A stretch of 64,000 bases of DNA, taken from assembly GCA_015061685.1 (NCBI GenBank), contig SUWD01000013.1:1-64000 (forward strand), written 5' to 3'. Positions within the stretch are counted from its first letter, which is position 1. Each line of letters begins with the position of its first letter. Positions 17,748 to 26,900 of this stretch are shown here, one piece after another. The DNA is from Lentisphaerota bacterium. GTDB lineage: Bacteria > Verrucomicrobiota > Lentisphaeria > Victivallales > Victivallaceae. The notes beneath the pieces are model-generated. The model saw only the letters and a program-made list of their open reading frames with translations, was not told where the DNA came from and searched no databases. The translations under genes and the position numbers were made by a program.

Positions 17748-18334
17748 AAAAATCAAAATCTGCAATCGGCGCATGGTGCATCCGGATAGCAGTTCTGGCC
17801 GTTTTGACCATATTGGCATATCTGATCTTATCTGAACGTGTCAGAAACAGCAGACCTCTTTTTATAGATGACACTTTATACGCGGAAGAAATCGCTTATG
17901 CCGCAAAAAAATATCAGCTGCCTCCGGAACTGATACGTGCTTTGATCCGCCGGGAAAGCGGCTTCGATAAAAATGCGGTCGGCGGAGCCGGGGAAATAGG
18001 GTTGATGCAAATACTCCCCCAGGGAGCTGTTGCGGAATGGGCTCGGATAAAAAAGTGTCCGATGCCGTCAAAACGGGAGTTGTTTGATATAAAAACCAAT
18101 CTGGATATCGGCTGCTGGTATCTGGCCAGAGCTGCCGGATACTGGAAAAATTACCGTTGCTATCGGGAATTGGCTCTGGCTGAATATAATGCCGGAAGAA
18201 AAAATGCCGAACGGTGGAAACCGCGTACAACCAACGGTGATGTGATAAAAAAAATCGATTTTCCGGCCACCAGAAAATATGTCAGCGAAATAATGAGCCA
18301 TTACCGGAAATATCTTTTGAATAAAAAGCAATGA
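17744..18334 (+). CDS. Membrane-anchored lytic transglycosylase (SLT family)
   Basis: 196 residues. An N-terminal hydrophobic segment (about 11-30) without a clear cleavage site suggests a periplasmic enzyme anchored in the inner membrane. The SLT goose-lysozyme-like domain (about 45-190) shows the catalytic glutamate in RRESGFD (E71), then GAGEIGLMQILP and LALAEYNAG, the three standard family motifs. It cleaves the MurNAc-GlcNAc bond of peptidoglycan with formation of 1,6-anhydro-MurNAc. Short size and lack of a peptidoglycan-binding domain resemble MltE/Slt-like minimal enzymes. Last gene of the aspS operon, overlapping its predecessor by 4 nt. Confidence 0.9.
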   Translation: MKKSKSAIGAWCIRIAVLAVLTILAYLILSERVRNSRPLFIDDTLYAEEIAYAAKKYQLPPELIRALIRRESGFDKNAVGGAGEIGLMQILPQGAVAEWARIKKCPMPSKRELFDIKTNLDIGCWYLARAAGYWKNYRCYRELALAEYNAGRKNAERWKPRTTNGDVIKKIDFPATRKYVSEIMSHYRKYLLNKKQ

Positions 18335-18342
18335 TTCATCGC

Positions 18343-18371
18343 TTGCAATCATATAATTTTTGCGTTATATT
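18343..18371 (+). promoter_or_regulatory. Predicted promoter of the phenylacetate-CoA ligase gene
   Basis: TTGCAA (18343-18348), 17-nt spacer, TATATT (18366-18371), 41 nt before the start codon. Confidence 0.72.
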
Positions 18372-18412
18372 TAAAAAATGTAACTGCATGTAAAATCGAA
18401 ACGGGGAAAAAA

Positions 18413-19732
18413 ATGAATAATGAAATTAAAGAGTGCTGCTGTGCTTCAGATTTTATGCCGGTAGAAAAATTGCGGGAATTACAGTTGATGCGGCTGCAGA
18501 AAATCGTCGCGCATGCCTATAATAATGTGGAATTTTTCCGCAACCGCATGAACGAAAAAAATCTCAAGCCGTCTGATATTGAAACTTTGGCAGATATCAG
18601 CAAATTGCCGTTTTCCAAAAAGGTCGATCTCCGTGACACCTATCCTTTCGGGTTGTGTGCAGTTCCTATGAGTGAAGTGGTCCGTCTTCATGCTTCAAGC
18701 GGCACGACCGGCAAACCTATCGTGGTAGCTTACACCAAAGAGGATCTGGATGTCTGGGCAGAGGTGATGAAGCGGGGGCTGGCCGGAGCCGGATTGAGCA
18801 AAAATGATATTATTCAGGTGGCTTACGGCTACGGTTTATTCACCGGCGGTCTGGGAGCGCACTGCGGCAGTGAAGCTCTCGGAGCGACAGTGGTTCCGGC
18901 CTCGGTGGGCAATACCCAGCGGCAAGTCATGCTGATGCGGGATTTCGGAGTTACCGGAGTCTGCTGTACTCCGAGTTACTTCCTCCATCTTATCGAACAG
19001 GCGGCGCAATCAGGCATTGACATGCGCGAACTCCCGATCCGGGTGGGAATTTTCGGAGCCGAACCCTGGTCACAGGGAATGCGTGAACAACTGGAAAAAG
19101 GAGCCGGGATCGAAGCATTTGATATTTACGGCCTGTCAGAGATCATCGGCCCCGGCGTGGCGATCGAATGTACTGAACACAGCGGAATGCATGTTTTTGA
19201 AGATCACTTCTATCCGGAAATCATCGATCCGGATACCGGTGAGGTACTGCCGGATGGAGAATTCGGGGAATTGGTGCTTACCACTTTGAGCAAATATGCC
19301 ATGCCTATGATCCGTTACCGCACCCGGGATCTGACCAGAATCATCGCCGAACCGTGCAAATGCGGCCGTACCATCCGCAGGATCGACCGGATATCCGCCC
19401 GCAGTGATGATATGTTCATCATTCGCGGAGTGAATGTATTCCCGTCGCAGATCGAATCGGCCCTGCTGACCGTTCCGGGAGTGACTGCGAATTATTTGAT
19501 CATCCTCACCACCGAAAACGGTATGGATAATATTGAAGTGGATGTAGAGATCAGTCAGGAAGCATTCTCGGATCAGGTAAAAATTCTTGAATCGCTCCAG
19601 AAAAACATCTCCAAAGCCATTGAATCGGTCATCGGCTTGAGAATAAAGGTCAAACTCGTTGCACCGCAAACAATTGCCCGCAGTGAAGGCAAAGCAAAAC
19701 GGGTGATCGACAAGCGTACTCAAATCGGTTGA
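18413..19732 (+). CDS. paaK: Phenylacetate-CoA ligase family enzyme
   Basis: 439 residues, the PaaK length. It is an adenylate-forming enzyme that makes aryl-CoA from aryl acids, ATP and CoA. The phosphate-binding motif is HASSGTTGKP (about 96-105); AYGYGLFTGGLGAHCG, YGLSEIIGPGVA and RYRTRDLTRI are typical of PaaK, as is the C-terminal lid with IIRGVNVFPSQIE. GGGG lies before ATG 18413. No other phenylacetate pathway genes are near, so as in many anaerobes it may activate indoleacetate, phenylacetate or hydroxyphenylacetate from amino-acid fermentation. Monocistronic, with promoter and terminator. Confidence 0.9.
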   Translation: MNNEIKECCCASDFMPVEKLRELQLMRLQKIVAHAYNNVEFFRNRMNEKNLKPSDIETLADISKLPFSKKVDLRDTYPFGLCAVPMSEVVRLHASSGTTGKPIVVAYTKEDLDVWAEVMKRGLAGAGLSKNDIIQVAYGYGLFTGGLGAHCGSEALGATVVPASVGNTQRQVMLMRDFGVTGVCCTPSYFLHLIEQAAQSGIDMRELPIRVGIFGAEPWSQGMREQLEKGAGIEAFDIYGLSEIIGPGVAIECTEHSGMHVFEDHFYPEIIDPDTGEVLPDGEFGELVLTTLSKYAMPMIRYRTRDLTRIIAEPCKCGRTIRRIDRISARSDDMFIIRGVNVFPSQIESALLTVPGVTANYLIILTTENGMDNIEVDVEISQEAFSDQVKILESLQKNISKAIESVIGLRIKVKLVAPQTIARSEGKAKRVIDKRTQIG

Positions 19733-19751
19733 ATAACATCCTGATATATCC

Positions 19752-19798
19752 GGGGCTGTTGCTGTACCTTAAAGAAAGGTGAGCAACGCCCCTTTTTT
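19752..19798 (+). terminator. Intrinsic terminator after paaK
   Basis: Stem GGGGC-T-GTTGCT / AGCAAC-GCCCC, with an inner ACCTT / AAGGT pairing (19752-19792), followed by TTTTTT. Confidence 0.85.
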
Positions 19799-19889
19799 GT
19801 GGCCTGATTCTGAAACTGTTGCAAGAGGGGACTTACCTCAAAGCGATTTCAACGCACACATTTTTTTGCAAAAATTTTTTTATCCAGAC

Positions 19890-19918
19890 TTGACATTGCC
19901 GTTTTAAAGTGGTACATT
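19890..19918 (+). promoter_or_regulatory. Predicted promoter of the glycan-utilisation locus
   Basis: TTGACA (19890-19895), 17-nt spacer, TACATT (19913-19918), 38 nt before the regulator start. It overlaps a GTAC palindrome. Confidence 0.7.
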
Positions 19919-19927
19919 AGTGTGTAC
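19912..19927. promoter_or_regulatory. Candidate operator, GTACA-N6-TGTAC
   Basis: An inverted repeat GTACA / TGTAC separated by 6 nt overlaps and follows the -10 box of the regulator promoter. Position and symmetry fit autoregulation by the adjacent GntR/LacI-type protein. Confidence 0.45.
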
Positions 19928-19955
19928 AACATAAAAAAACGATATCAGGTTCTTT

Positions 19956-21116
19956 ATGAATAAAACATTTTCATGGCAAATAAAATTTGATCCGTCCCTG
20001 CCGACTCCGGTATGGTCACAAATCGTATCGGAAATATCCAGGAACATTTCCCGTTTCCGTCCGGACCCCGGAACTCCGGTCATATCAGAAAGGCAGTTGG
20101 CTGAAACGCTGAAACTGCACCGCAACACCGTGCGTCAGGCTTATGCAGAACTGTTGGAAAAACAGATATTTGCGTACCGCAACTGCCGTTCGATCGTAAT
20201 CGGCCCGGAAGCCAAACAGCTTTTCCGCAAACCGTTTCCGATGATCTCGCTGATAATGCATCAGAAAGCGACAGAATTATTCAAGGAATTTACCAAGCAG
20301 AGTTTTGAAATTTTCGGCAGTCTGCTGGATCATGCTTCGCTGTTGGGCATTTCCACCAACATCGTCGTTCAACCGCCAATAAATGCATCTAAAGAAGAGA
20401 TCAACTTCTGGATCGAAAAAAATCTTATGCGCTCCATCGGCATAATCAACTTCGGACCACGTACTTACAGAAACATTGATCCGGTTTTTGAGGAATTGTC
20501 CCACCTTTCCGGTATACCGCAAGTGCTGGTTCAAGGCAACACGAAAGACAATCTGGTCAGCAGTGTGGTCGATGACTGTATTCCCGGTTTCCGGAAAATG
20601 TTATCGGCTCTGCGGGATCACGGACACCGCAAACTTGCCATCTGCGATTGGAAATTTGCTTCACACATGTTCTACTCCTCGGCGGCAAAACGCGGTTCGG
20701 TCCTGTACGCTCTGGCTCCGGAATACGGCATCACCCCGGAAGTAATAAGCATTGAGTCTTTCCACTGTGAAAAAGATCAACTCTCCCGGGAATTATCCTG
20801 CAAACTGGATATGTTATTTTCCCGTCACTCCCCTCCCCGGGCGATTTGGAGCCAAAACGACTACACCGGGATGTTTATTTATGATTGTCTTAAACGCAAA
20901 GGTTTCTCCATTCCGGAGGATGTTTCGCTCATCGGTTACGACAATGATACCGACGGGTTGCTCGCATCAGTAAGTTATTCACGTACCGATCTGGGAAAAG
21001 AACTCGTAGAAGTCATCTGGAATATATACAACAACGGCAAACCAAACACCGTGATCCACCGGGGTATCCCGGCAGAATTTTATCCGAATAAAACCATAGG
21101 AGAGTGTAAAAAATGA
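19956..21116 (+). CDS. GntR/LacI hybrid transcriptional regulator
   Basis: 386 residues. The N-terminal GntR-type winged helix (about 15-80) has the recognition sequence SERQLAETLKLHRNTVRQAYAEL. The C-terminal part (about 110-380) is a LacI/GalR-type periplasmic-binding fold: SIGIINFGPRT, GHRKLAICDW, AIWSQNDYTGMF and VSLIGYDNDTDG are typical. Such hybrids sense a sugar or oligosaccharide with the C-terminal domain and control neighbouring carbohydrate genes. It is the first gene of the locus, and its stop overlaps the next start by 4 nt (ATGA). A palindrome in its own promoter suggests autoregulation. Confidence 0.9.
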   Translation: MNKTFSWQIKFDPSLPTPVWSQIVSEISRNISRFRPDPGTPVISERQLAETLKLHRNTVRQAYAELLEKQIFAYRNCRSIVIGPEAKQLFRKPFPMISLIMHQKATELFKEFTKQSFEIFGSLLDHASLLGISTNIVVQPPINASKEEINFWIEKNLMRSIGIINFGPRTYRNIDPVFEELSHLSGIPQVLVQGNTKDNLVSSVVDDCIPGFRKMLSALRDHGHRKLAICDWKFASHMFYSSAAKRGSVLYALAPEYGITPEVISIESFHCEKDQLSRELSCKLDMLFSRHSPPRAIWSQNDYTGMFIYDCLKRKGFSIPEDVSLIGYDNDTDGLLASVSYSRTDLGKELVEVIWNIYNNGKPNTVIHRGIPAEFYPNKTIGECKK

Positions 21117-22612
21117 AAAAAGCCATTTGTGCCGCAGCATTGTCATGCTTATCTCTGACTGCCTACTCCAGAGAAGTCAACCTCATCAACAACTCCGCTT
21201 TCAGCAATGGAGAACTTCATTGGCATTATGAAGGGAAAGGTAATTACAAAGTCGAAAAAGGTATCGCAGCATTCCGCAATGGAAAAATTTCCCATTACTT
21301 CGATCTTGGCAATCTGGAACATGCCGATCCGCAATGTGCCATGCCGGCCAACCGGGTATTCCGTTTCCGTGTCAAAGCCCGGGGCAACGGCGAAATTTCT
21401 CTGACTGTCAGAGCAAGAAAAATGCTGGCAGGCAATGCGGTGGAATTGACCGAATATAAAAGCGGCATTTACAAATTGACCGGTAAATTTCAGAATTTTG
21501 ATTTTGAACTTCAGGAGCCGGATCGCTTTACGGTCTTCCATGATAAATTGAGCATCTGTGTCAATGGAGATGTCGAAGTGGATGATACCAGCTTTTACTA
21601 TCTTGACCGCAATGCGTTTTCCATTGTATTCAAACCGGAGTGTGCCGTTGTCCGTCACGGAGAAACTGTTACAGTTGACATTGTTACTGACAGACCGGAA
21701 CAGAAATTGACTGTTGATCTTTATTGCGGCCAAACTCTGCTGGCCGGGTACACTCCGCCGGAAAGAAAAGAGATCATCACGGATAAAAACGGTATTTATA
21801 AGTATACATTCAAAGTTTCCAATGCTGCAAGCGATGGTATGAGAATGGCGGTATCTGATCCGGAAACCGGAGTGAAAAACAGCTTTTTTGCCACCATCGT
21901 TCCGGAAGAAAAATTACAGAAATATGCGGCATACAGCAAACAATTGACCGGCAAAAAACATCTGCTGTTTCTGGGCGACAGCCTCTCTGATTACGACCGG
22001 GGACGGAACTATCCGAGTATAGTCGGAGCATATCTGCCGGAAAAATGGAGTTTCCGCAATGCCGGAGTCGGCGGCGACACTCTGGGCAAAATCTACACCC
22101 GGTTGACCGGGGGAAAAATCAACCGCCCGGAAATGTACAAAGATCTTTTCAAAGTGATGCCGGATATGATTTTCATTTTTATCGGCGGCAATGACTGCAA
22201 AGTGAGCTTCGCCAGCGGATACAAAGATACCCATACCCCGCGTAATCAGCAGCGCAAACTTATGGATGATATCATTGCTGAATTGAAAAAACGCGCTCCG
22301 GAAGCAGATATCGTATTCATTTCGCCGCTGGACAGCTTCCTGCCATACCAACTGGCTCTGGCAGAACCGAAAGTGGCAAAAAAGGCCAACCACAACCTTT
22401 TCGGCCATCCGGAACCGACAGCAGATCTCACCGGAAAAATGAAGCAGGCCGCCCAGGATCACCGGGCATATTTCATCAATGCCGGAGAAGTTTTCCGTAC
22501 TTCAGCTGACCCGCAGAGCTTGAATGTGCCGGATGACGGGGTCCACCTCTCACTGAAAGGTCATCAGCTCATGGCTGAAATCGTTTTGAAGTTTTTAACC
22601 GGCATAAAATAA
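21113..22612 (+). CDS. Secreted SGNH/GDSL hydrolase with N-terminal binding-like domain
   Basis: 499 residues. Signal peptide at 1-19 ([13 protein letters not shown]). Residues about 20-165 ([19 protein letters not shown]...) look like a carbohydrate-binding jelly-roll of the CBM4/9 kind. A second beta-rich linker domain follows to about 270. The C-terminal SGNH hydrolase carries the four blocks: GDSLSD with nucleophile S290, a Gly in NAGVGGD, GGND, and [10 protein letters not shown] supplying the Asp and His. The family includes acetyl-xylan and other carbohydrate esterases, so deacetylation of an extracellular or periplasmic glycan is likely. Coupled to the regulator gene. Confidence 0.88.
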   Translation: MKKAICAAALSCLSLTAYSREVNLINNSAFSNGELHWHYEGKGNYKVEKGIAAFRNGKISHYFDLGNLEHADPQCAMPANRVFRFRVKARGNGEISLTVRARKMLAGNAVELTEYKSGIYKLTGKFQNFDFELQEPDRFTVFHDKLSICVNGDVEVDDTSFYYLDRNAFSIVFKPECAVVRHGETVTVDIVTDRPEQKLTVDLYCGQTLLAGYTPPERKEIITDKNGIYKYTFKVSNAASDGMRMAVSDPETGVKNSFFATIVPEEKLQKYAAYSKQLTGKKHLLFLGDSLSDYDRGRNYPSIVGAYLPEKWSFRNAGVGGDTLGKIYTRLTGGKINRPEMYKDLFKVMPDMIFIFIGGNDCKVSFASGYKDTHTPRNQQRKLMDDIIAELKKRAPEADIVFISPLDSFLPYQLALAEPKVAKKANHNLFGHPEPTADLTGKMKQAAQDHRAYFINAGEVFRTSADPQSLNVPDDGVHLSLKGHQLMAEIVLKFLTGIK

Positions 22613-22637
22613 TGCCATAAAACAAGGAGGAAAAATC

Positions 22638-23363
22638 ATGCATCCGAAACACATTATTTCTTCATCTGGTCAGATGAAGAAGCCGTACGGCTTCACCCTC
22701 ATTGAGCTGCTGGTTGTAATCGCCATCATCGCAATTTTAGCAGCAATTTTGCTCCCTGCTCTCAACTCCGCCCGTGAACGCGGACGTTCCGCCAGTTGTC
22801 TGAACAACTTCAAGCAATTGGGGAGTGCAATGTTAATGTATTTCAAAGATTTCGATGATTATATTCCTTTATATGACGGTCTGCATTCAACATCTACTGC
22901 ATCAGGAGCGCGTTTGGCCCAATATATCAGCATGACCTCGGATGCAAATGATGTCGGACTTGGTGCAATAAAAGAAAATAATCGTTCCAGTCTGGCATGC
23001 CCTTCTGCGGCAAGTCCTGATTTATCATCCACTTATTACACTTTAGGATATAACAGCTTTTTTCCGGAACGTGGCGTAAAAATAGTCAGAGTAAAAAATG
23101 CAAGTAAATGCATGATGTGGCAAGATAGTACCTATCCAAAACTGAAATATAATCTGGAAGGTAGAAATACTCCGGAAAAATACGACAAGGGATTCCGCCA
23201 CAACCAAACAGCCACTTTCTTGTGGGCAGACGGACATGTTTCTTGTCTCAACAATCAGCAAGCTCCTCATTCAGGGACAGGAGTTACTTCAGGCTATCAC
23301 GCCAGTGCTTACAACTCCAGTTTCTGGGCCGGAGCCGGTAATGTTACTGACAGTATGTATTGA
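22638..23363 (+). CDS. Pseudopilin-like secreted protein with H-X9-DG motif
   Basis: 241 residues. The leader ends at G18 and is followed by [16 protein letters not shown], a textbook type IV/type II prepilin cleavage and methylation site with the conserved Glu (E23). The globular part shows the LNNFKQLG stretch typical of these proteins and, near the C terminus, [15 protein letters not shown], an exact match to the H-X9-DG motif of the prepilin-processing-associated domain. A very strong ribosome site (AAGGAGG) fixes the start at 22638. Such proteins are abundant in Lentisphaerota and Planctomycetota beside hydrolase genes; their function is not established. A surface fibre or substrate-capture role is inference. 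Confidence 0.92.
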   Translation: MHPKHIISSSGQMKKPYGFTLIELLVVIAIIAILAAILLPALNSARERGRSASCLNNFKQLGSAMLMYFKDFDDYIPLYDGLHSTSTASGARLAQYISMTSDANDVGLGAIKENNRSSLACPSAASPDLSSTYYTLGYNSFFPERGVKIVRVKNASKCMMWQDSTYPKLKYNLEGRNTPEKYDKGFRHNQTATFLWADGHVSCLNNQQAPHSGTGVTSGYHASAYNSSFWAGAGNVTDSMY

Positions 23364-23386
23364 TAAATCAATGGGAGAAAAAAGTC

Positions 23387-23899
23387 ATGCGTAAATTCAT
23401 GTTCATTGCCGTTTTGATTGCCGCCGGACAAGTGAGCGCGGAAACAATTCCGGTGGAATCATATAAGTTTGATATCAAATCTCTTGCGGATAAGCGCAAT
23501 CGTTACAATGATGACAACTTCATCCGGCTGACCAATGGCATTATTGATAAAGAACCGGTGGTACTGGATTATAAAGCTTCCCGGATCAAGGACGGAACGA
23601 TCGTATTCAAACTGAAAACTCCTGCTCAGCTTAATGCGGTCAATTTCGATATCTTTCGCGGCCCACGCAGTTTCGGCTGGAAAACGGTAAAGGTTTATGG
23701 AATTGACGGCGAGAATAAAATTCTGCTTGGCACCAAAGACTTCAACCATCCATACGCCCTGCCCGCCGGAGAAAAGAACCGGGAAAAACTGACGGTTGCC
23801 CTCTCCGGGGACAGGAAATTTGACACGGTGGAAGTCAATATTTCAATAACCGGCAGTTATCTGGGACTCCTTGAAGTTTCTTTTGATGGAACAATTTAA
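23387..23899 (+). CDS. Small secreted protein, stand-alone paralogue of the next gene's N-terminal domain
   Basis: 170 residues. The start is set at ATG 23387 because GGGAGAA precedes it. Signal peptide at 1-18 (IAVLIAAGQVSA). The mature ~150 residues align with residues about 25-170 of the neighbouring 1736-residue enzyme: FDIFRGPRSFGWKTVKVYGIDG here versus FELFRGPRSFGLKDVTFFGIDG there, then PYALPAGEKN versus PYNLPAGEKN, and GSYLGLLEVSF versus GSYLSLGEISF. The fold looks like a discoidin-type (F5/8C) beta sandwich, so carbohydrate binding is the best guess. Its separate existence suggests a free binding protein or subunit. Confidence 0.8.
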   Translation: MRKFMFIAVLIAAGQVSAETIPVESYKFDIKSLADKRNRYNDDNFIRLTNGIIDKEPVVLDYKASRIKDGTIVFKLKTPAQLNAVNFDIFRGPRSFGWKTVKVYGIDGENKILLGTKDFNHPYALPAGEKNREKLTVALSGDRKFDTVEVNISITGSYLGLLEVSFDGTI

Positions 23900-23925
23900 T
23901 TTTCAAACACTTATCAGGATATAAA

Positions 23926-26900
23926 ATGAGAAATATTTTTCATCTCTGTGGCCTTTTTGTGCTTTTTTCCCTGACGTTGACTCTTCAGGCGGCTACAAAA
24001 ATAATCCCGGCATCATACCGTTTTTCCGAACCGGTACTCGGCAGCAAGCATGCCGATGTCAACTTTACCAAACTTACTGACGGCAAAACCGGTTCAGGAA
24101 ATAATATCATCTGGAACTGTAAAATCCTCAAAAAAACCCAAGTGGTGATCACATTTCAATTTGAAAATGAGATCAAACTGGATAAAGTTGATTTTGAATT
24201 ATTTCGCGGCCCGCGCAGTTTCGGCTTGAAAGATGTCACTTTTTTCGGCATCGACGGTAAAAGAAAAATTCCGCTGGCTAAAGAAAATTATAAGCACCCC
24301 TACAATCTTCCCGCCGGAGAAAAAAATTATCAAACCTTTGCAATAAAAGCAGAAGATGATTCCCCTTTTTCCACCATTGAAGCGGTATTCAACGGTACCG
24401 GCTCATATTTGAGTCTTGGTGAAATATCTTTTTACGGTTCAGTTGTACCCCGGAAAAAAATCCAATTACCGGATAATCCGATGGATAAACTTATCAAAAC
24501 AGCAAAACCGGGATTGCGGATATTCAAAGATGGAGAATATTTCGTTATGGAAAATGATTCATCCATCTATGTAATCGACCCGCGTTACTCCGGCGCGGCA
24601 GTCTATGCTTATGACAAAGTGAGCAAACAAAATCATATCCGTTTTTCAGAACCCGGCAAAGGTTACGGTCCGGCATTCTGTGACCGCTTCTACGGCGGCA
24701 GTGCCCAGCGCGACCTCTACCGCCATGTGATTTATGATGCCTCAATCGTTTCAGATTCTCCGGAAAAAGTTCAACTGCGGGTTTCCGGTAATGGAAAATC
24801 CGGGGTTTTCGCCAATGTCCGCATCAGCAAAACTTATACCCTCACCGCAGACTCATCCGTACTGCAAGTGGATTATTCCATCGAAAATGCCCTGGAAAAT
24901 GTCGTCCCGCTGAAAAGCGGTTACTGGGCATGGGCGGCAGTCCAATTCCCGGACGGCTACCATCGCATCATTCCCGGTGTAAACGGTGTTGAAAGCAGTC
25001 CCGGAGGCGTAAAAGAATTCTCCTCGCGCGACCTTTCAAGCAACTGGTTCGGTGCGGTCAACAATGGAAACGGCATCGCATTTATTGCTCCGAATGAATT
25101 ACTTAAAGAGGTATATTTCTGGAGCGACAACCCGCTTTACGGCACAGCAGAATGCAAACTGGGCATTTACCCCATCGCCGCCGGAAGCTCATTGAATTTT
25201 CCGATGTATCTTGCCCCGTTTTCCGGAGTCGGAACCCCGGATAAAGTTTCAAAAATCGCCGCAGCCTCATTCGGATTGGAGCATGAATATGCCAATGCTT
25301 TGAAAAATATCACTCTCAACATCCGCTTCTTTAAAAAAGGTGAATACACCGTAAAAATCAGCAGCGGTCAGTGCAATGCAGATGGCAATGTGCAATTTAA
25401 AGAAGCAGACCGTTTCAAGGTGAAAGACCGTACATTCACCGCCAGAACTTTCAATAATCCCCTGCGTTACGGTACAGTCGTCTGCAAAGTTGAAATCTTT
25501 GATGCCCAAAACAATCTCTGCTTTTTCGCTGAAAAACCGGTCGTTTTCGGCAGAGCTACCGGAATTTACAAACTGCAGAATGAAGGCGAACGCAAACCTG
25601 ATGCTTCCGGCAGTGCCCGGAAATTGGATCTCAATTTCAACTCCAAAAATATCGGAGGTGAATTTTTTGACTTCGCTTCCCGATTCGCCGGAAAAAAGCC
25701 CCGGGTTCTGGCGGTAAATCCAGTTTCCGGAGGAATACGGGATATGATTGAGATCTCCCGCAGATTTGATATGGAGCTGACCACCAATTATATCGCCGGG
25801 TTATGGAGTTTGAGCGGCCATGTCATGTCGCTGAATACCAAAAGCTGCATCAATGAATTAGCTGAACAGCTCAAAAAAGAGTATGACTGCATCGTATTGA
25901 CATCTGATGTCTGGAAACTTTTTGACCGGCAGCTTTCAGAGAAGATCATGGCAAAAATAAACAACGGCTGCGGTTTGGTGCTGATCTCTCCGGAAGGTTT
26001 TCCGGAAGCACTGAAAAAACATATAAATTTGCGTCCCGGCGAACCGCAATCTTTTGTCTGGCAAAGCTGCGGTACCGGTTTGCTCTCCGGTATCCCGGTC
26101 GCCGCATTGACCGGACCGGAGGTATTTGATTATGAATTCCCCGGTGCGGTTATCCATATTACTGCCGGAAACCGGCCGGTGGTTGCAGAATTTACTTACG
26201 GCAAAGGAAAAGTTTTTGTCTGTACATGGAAAACTTCAAAGGCGGCAAGTTCCAAATACAATGTCCCAGGCCGCTTCTTCCTGCCGTATCAGAATGATAA
26301 CGTGCCGCAGGCAACCTGGAAATATCAGGAATATCAAATAGCCCTGCTCGGCAAATTGATTTACTCTTCCGCCGGGGTGGATTCCGGAGTCAAAGTGACC
26401 GCATTCACCGCAAAATCTCCGGAAACATTGATTTTGGAAGTGGATTCTGATAAAGAACAGACAGCAACAATGCAAATCGTTTACCGGAATAAATATTCTG
26501 AAAAAACCGGAGAAGTCACCCGGCAAACAACTCTCCAAAAAGGCAAAAACTCCTTTACAATAAAGGCGGAAAAATCAATGACGGGAGTGAACTTCGCCGA
26601 TGTCATACTGCGCAATGCCAAAGGTTCTCTTGCCTGGGGCAGCTGTGTTTACGACAATAAACCGGAGAAGCCGACCGGCATCAAAAATGTGAATATCGCT
26701 GAAAAAATCTGGCAGCCGACTGAAAACATCCCGGTATCTGTCGATGCTTCCGGCGGTGATATCATTGTTGAACTTTTTGATACCAACGGCAATTGCACAG
26801 CCCGCAAACACGGAAAAAATGTCGATTTCGATCTCTCTGTCTGCCGCACAAAAACTGCTGTTTTAGTTGTACGCCTGACACACAACGGCCGGGAAATCGA

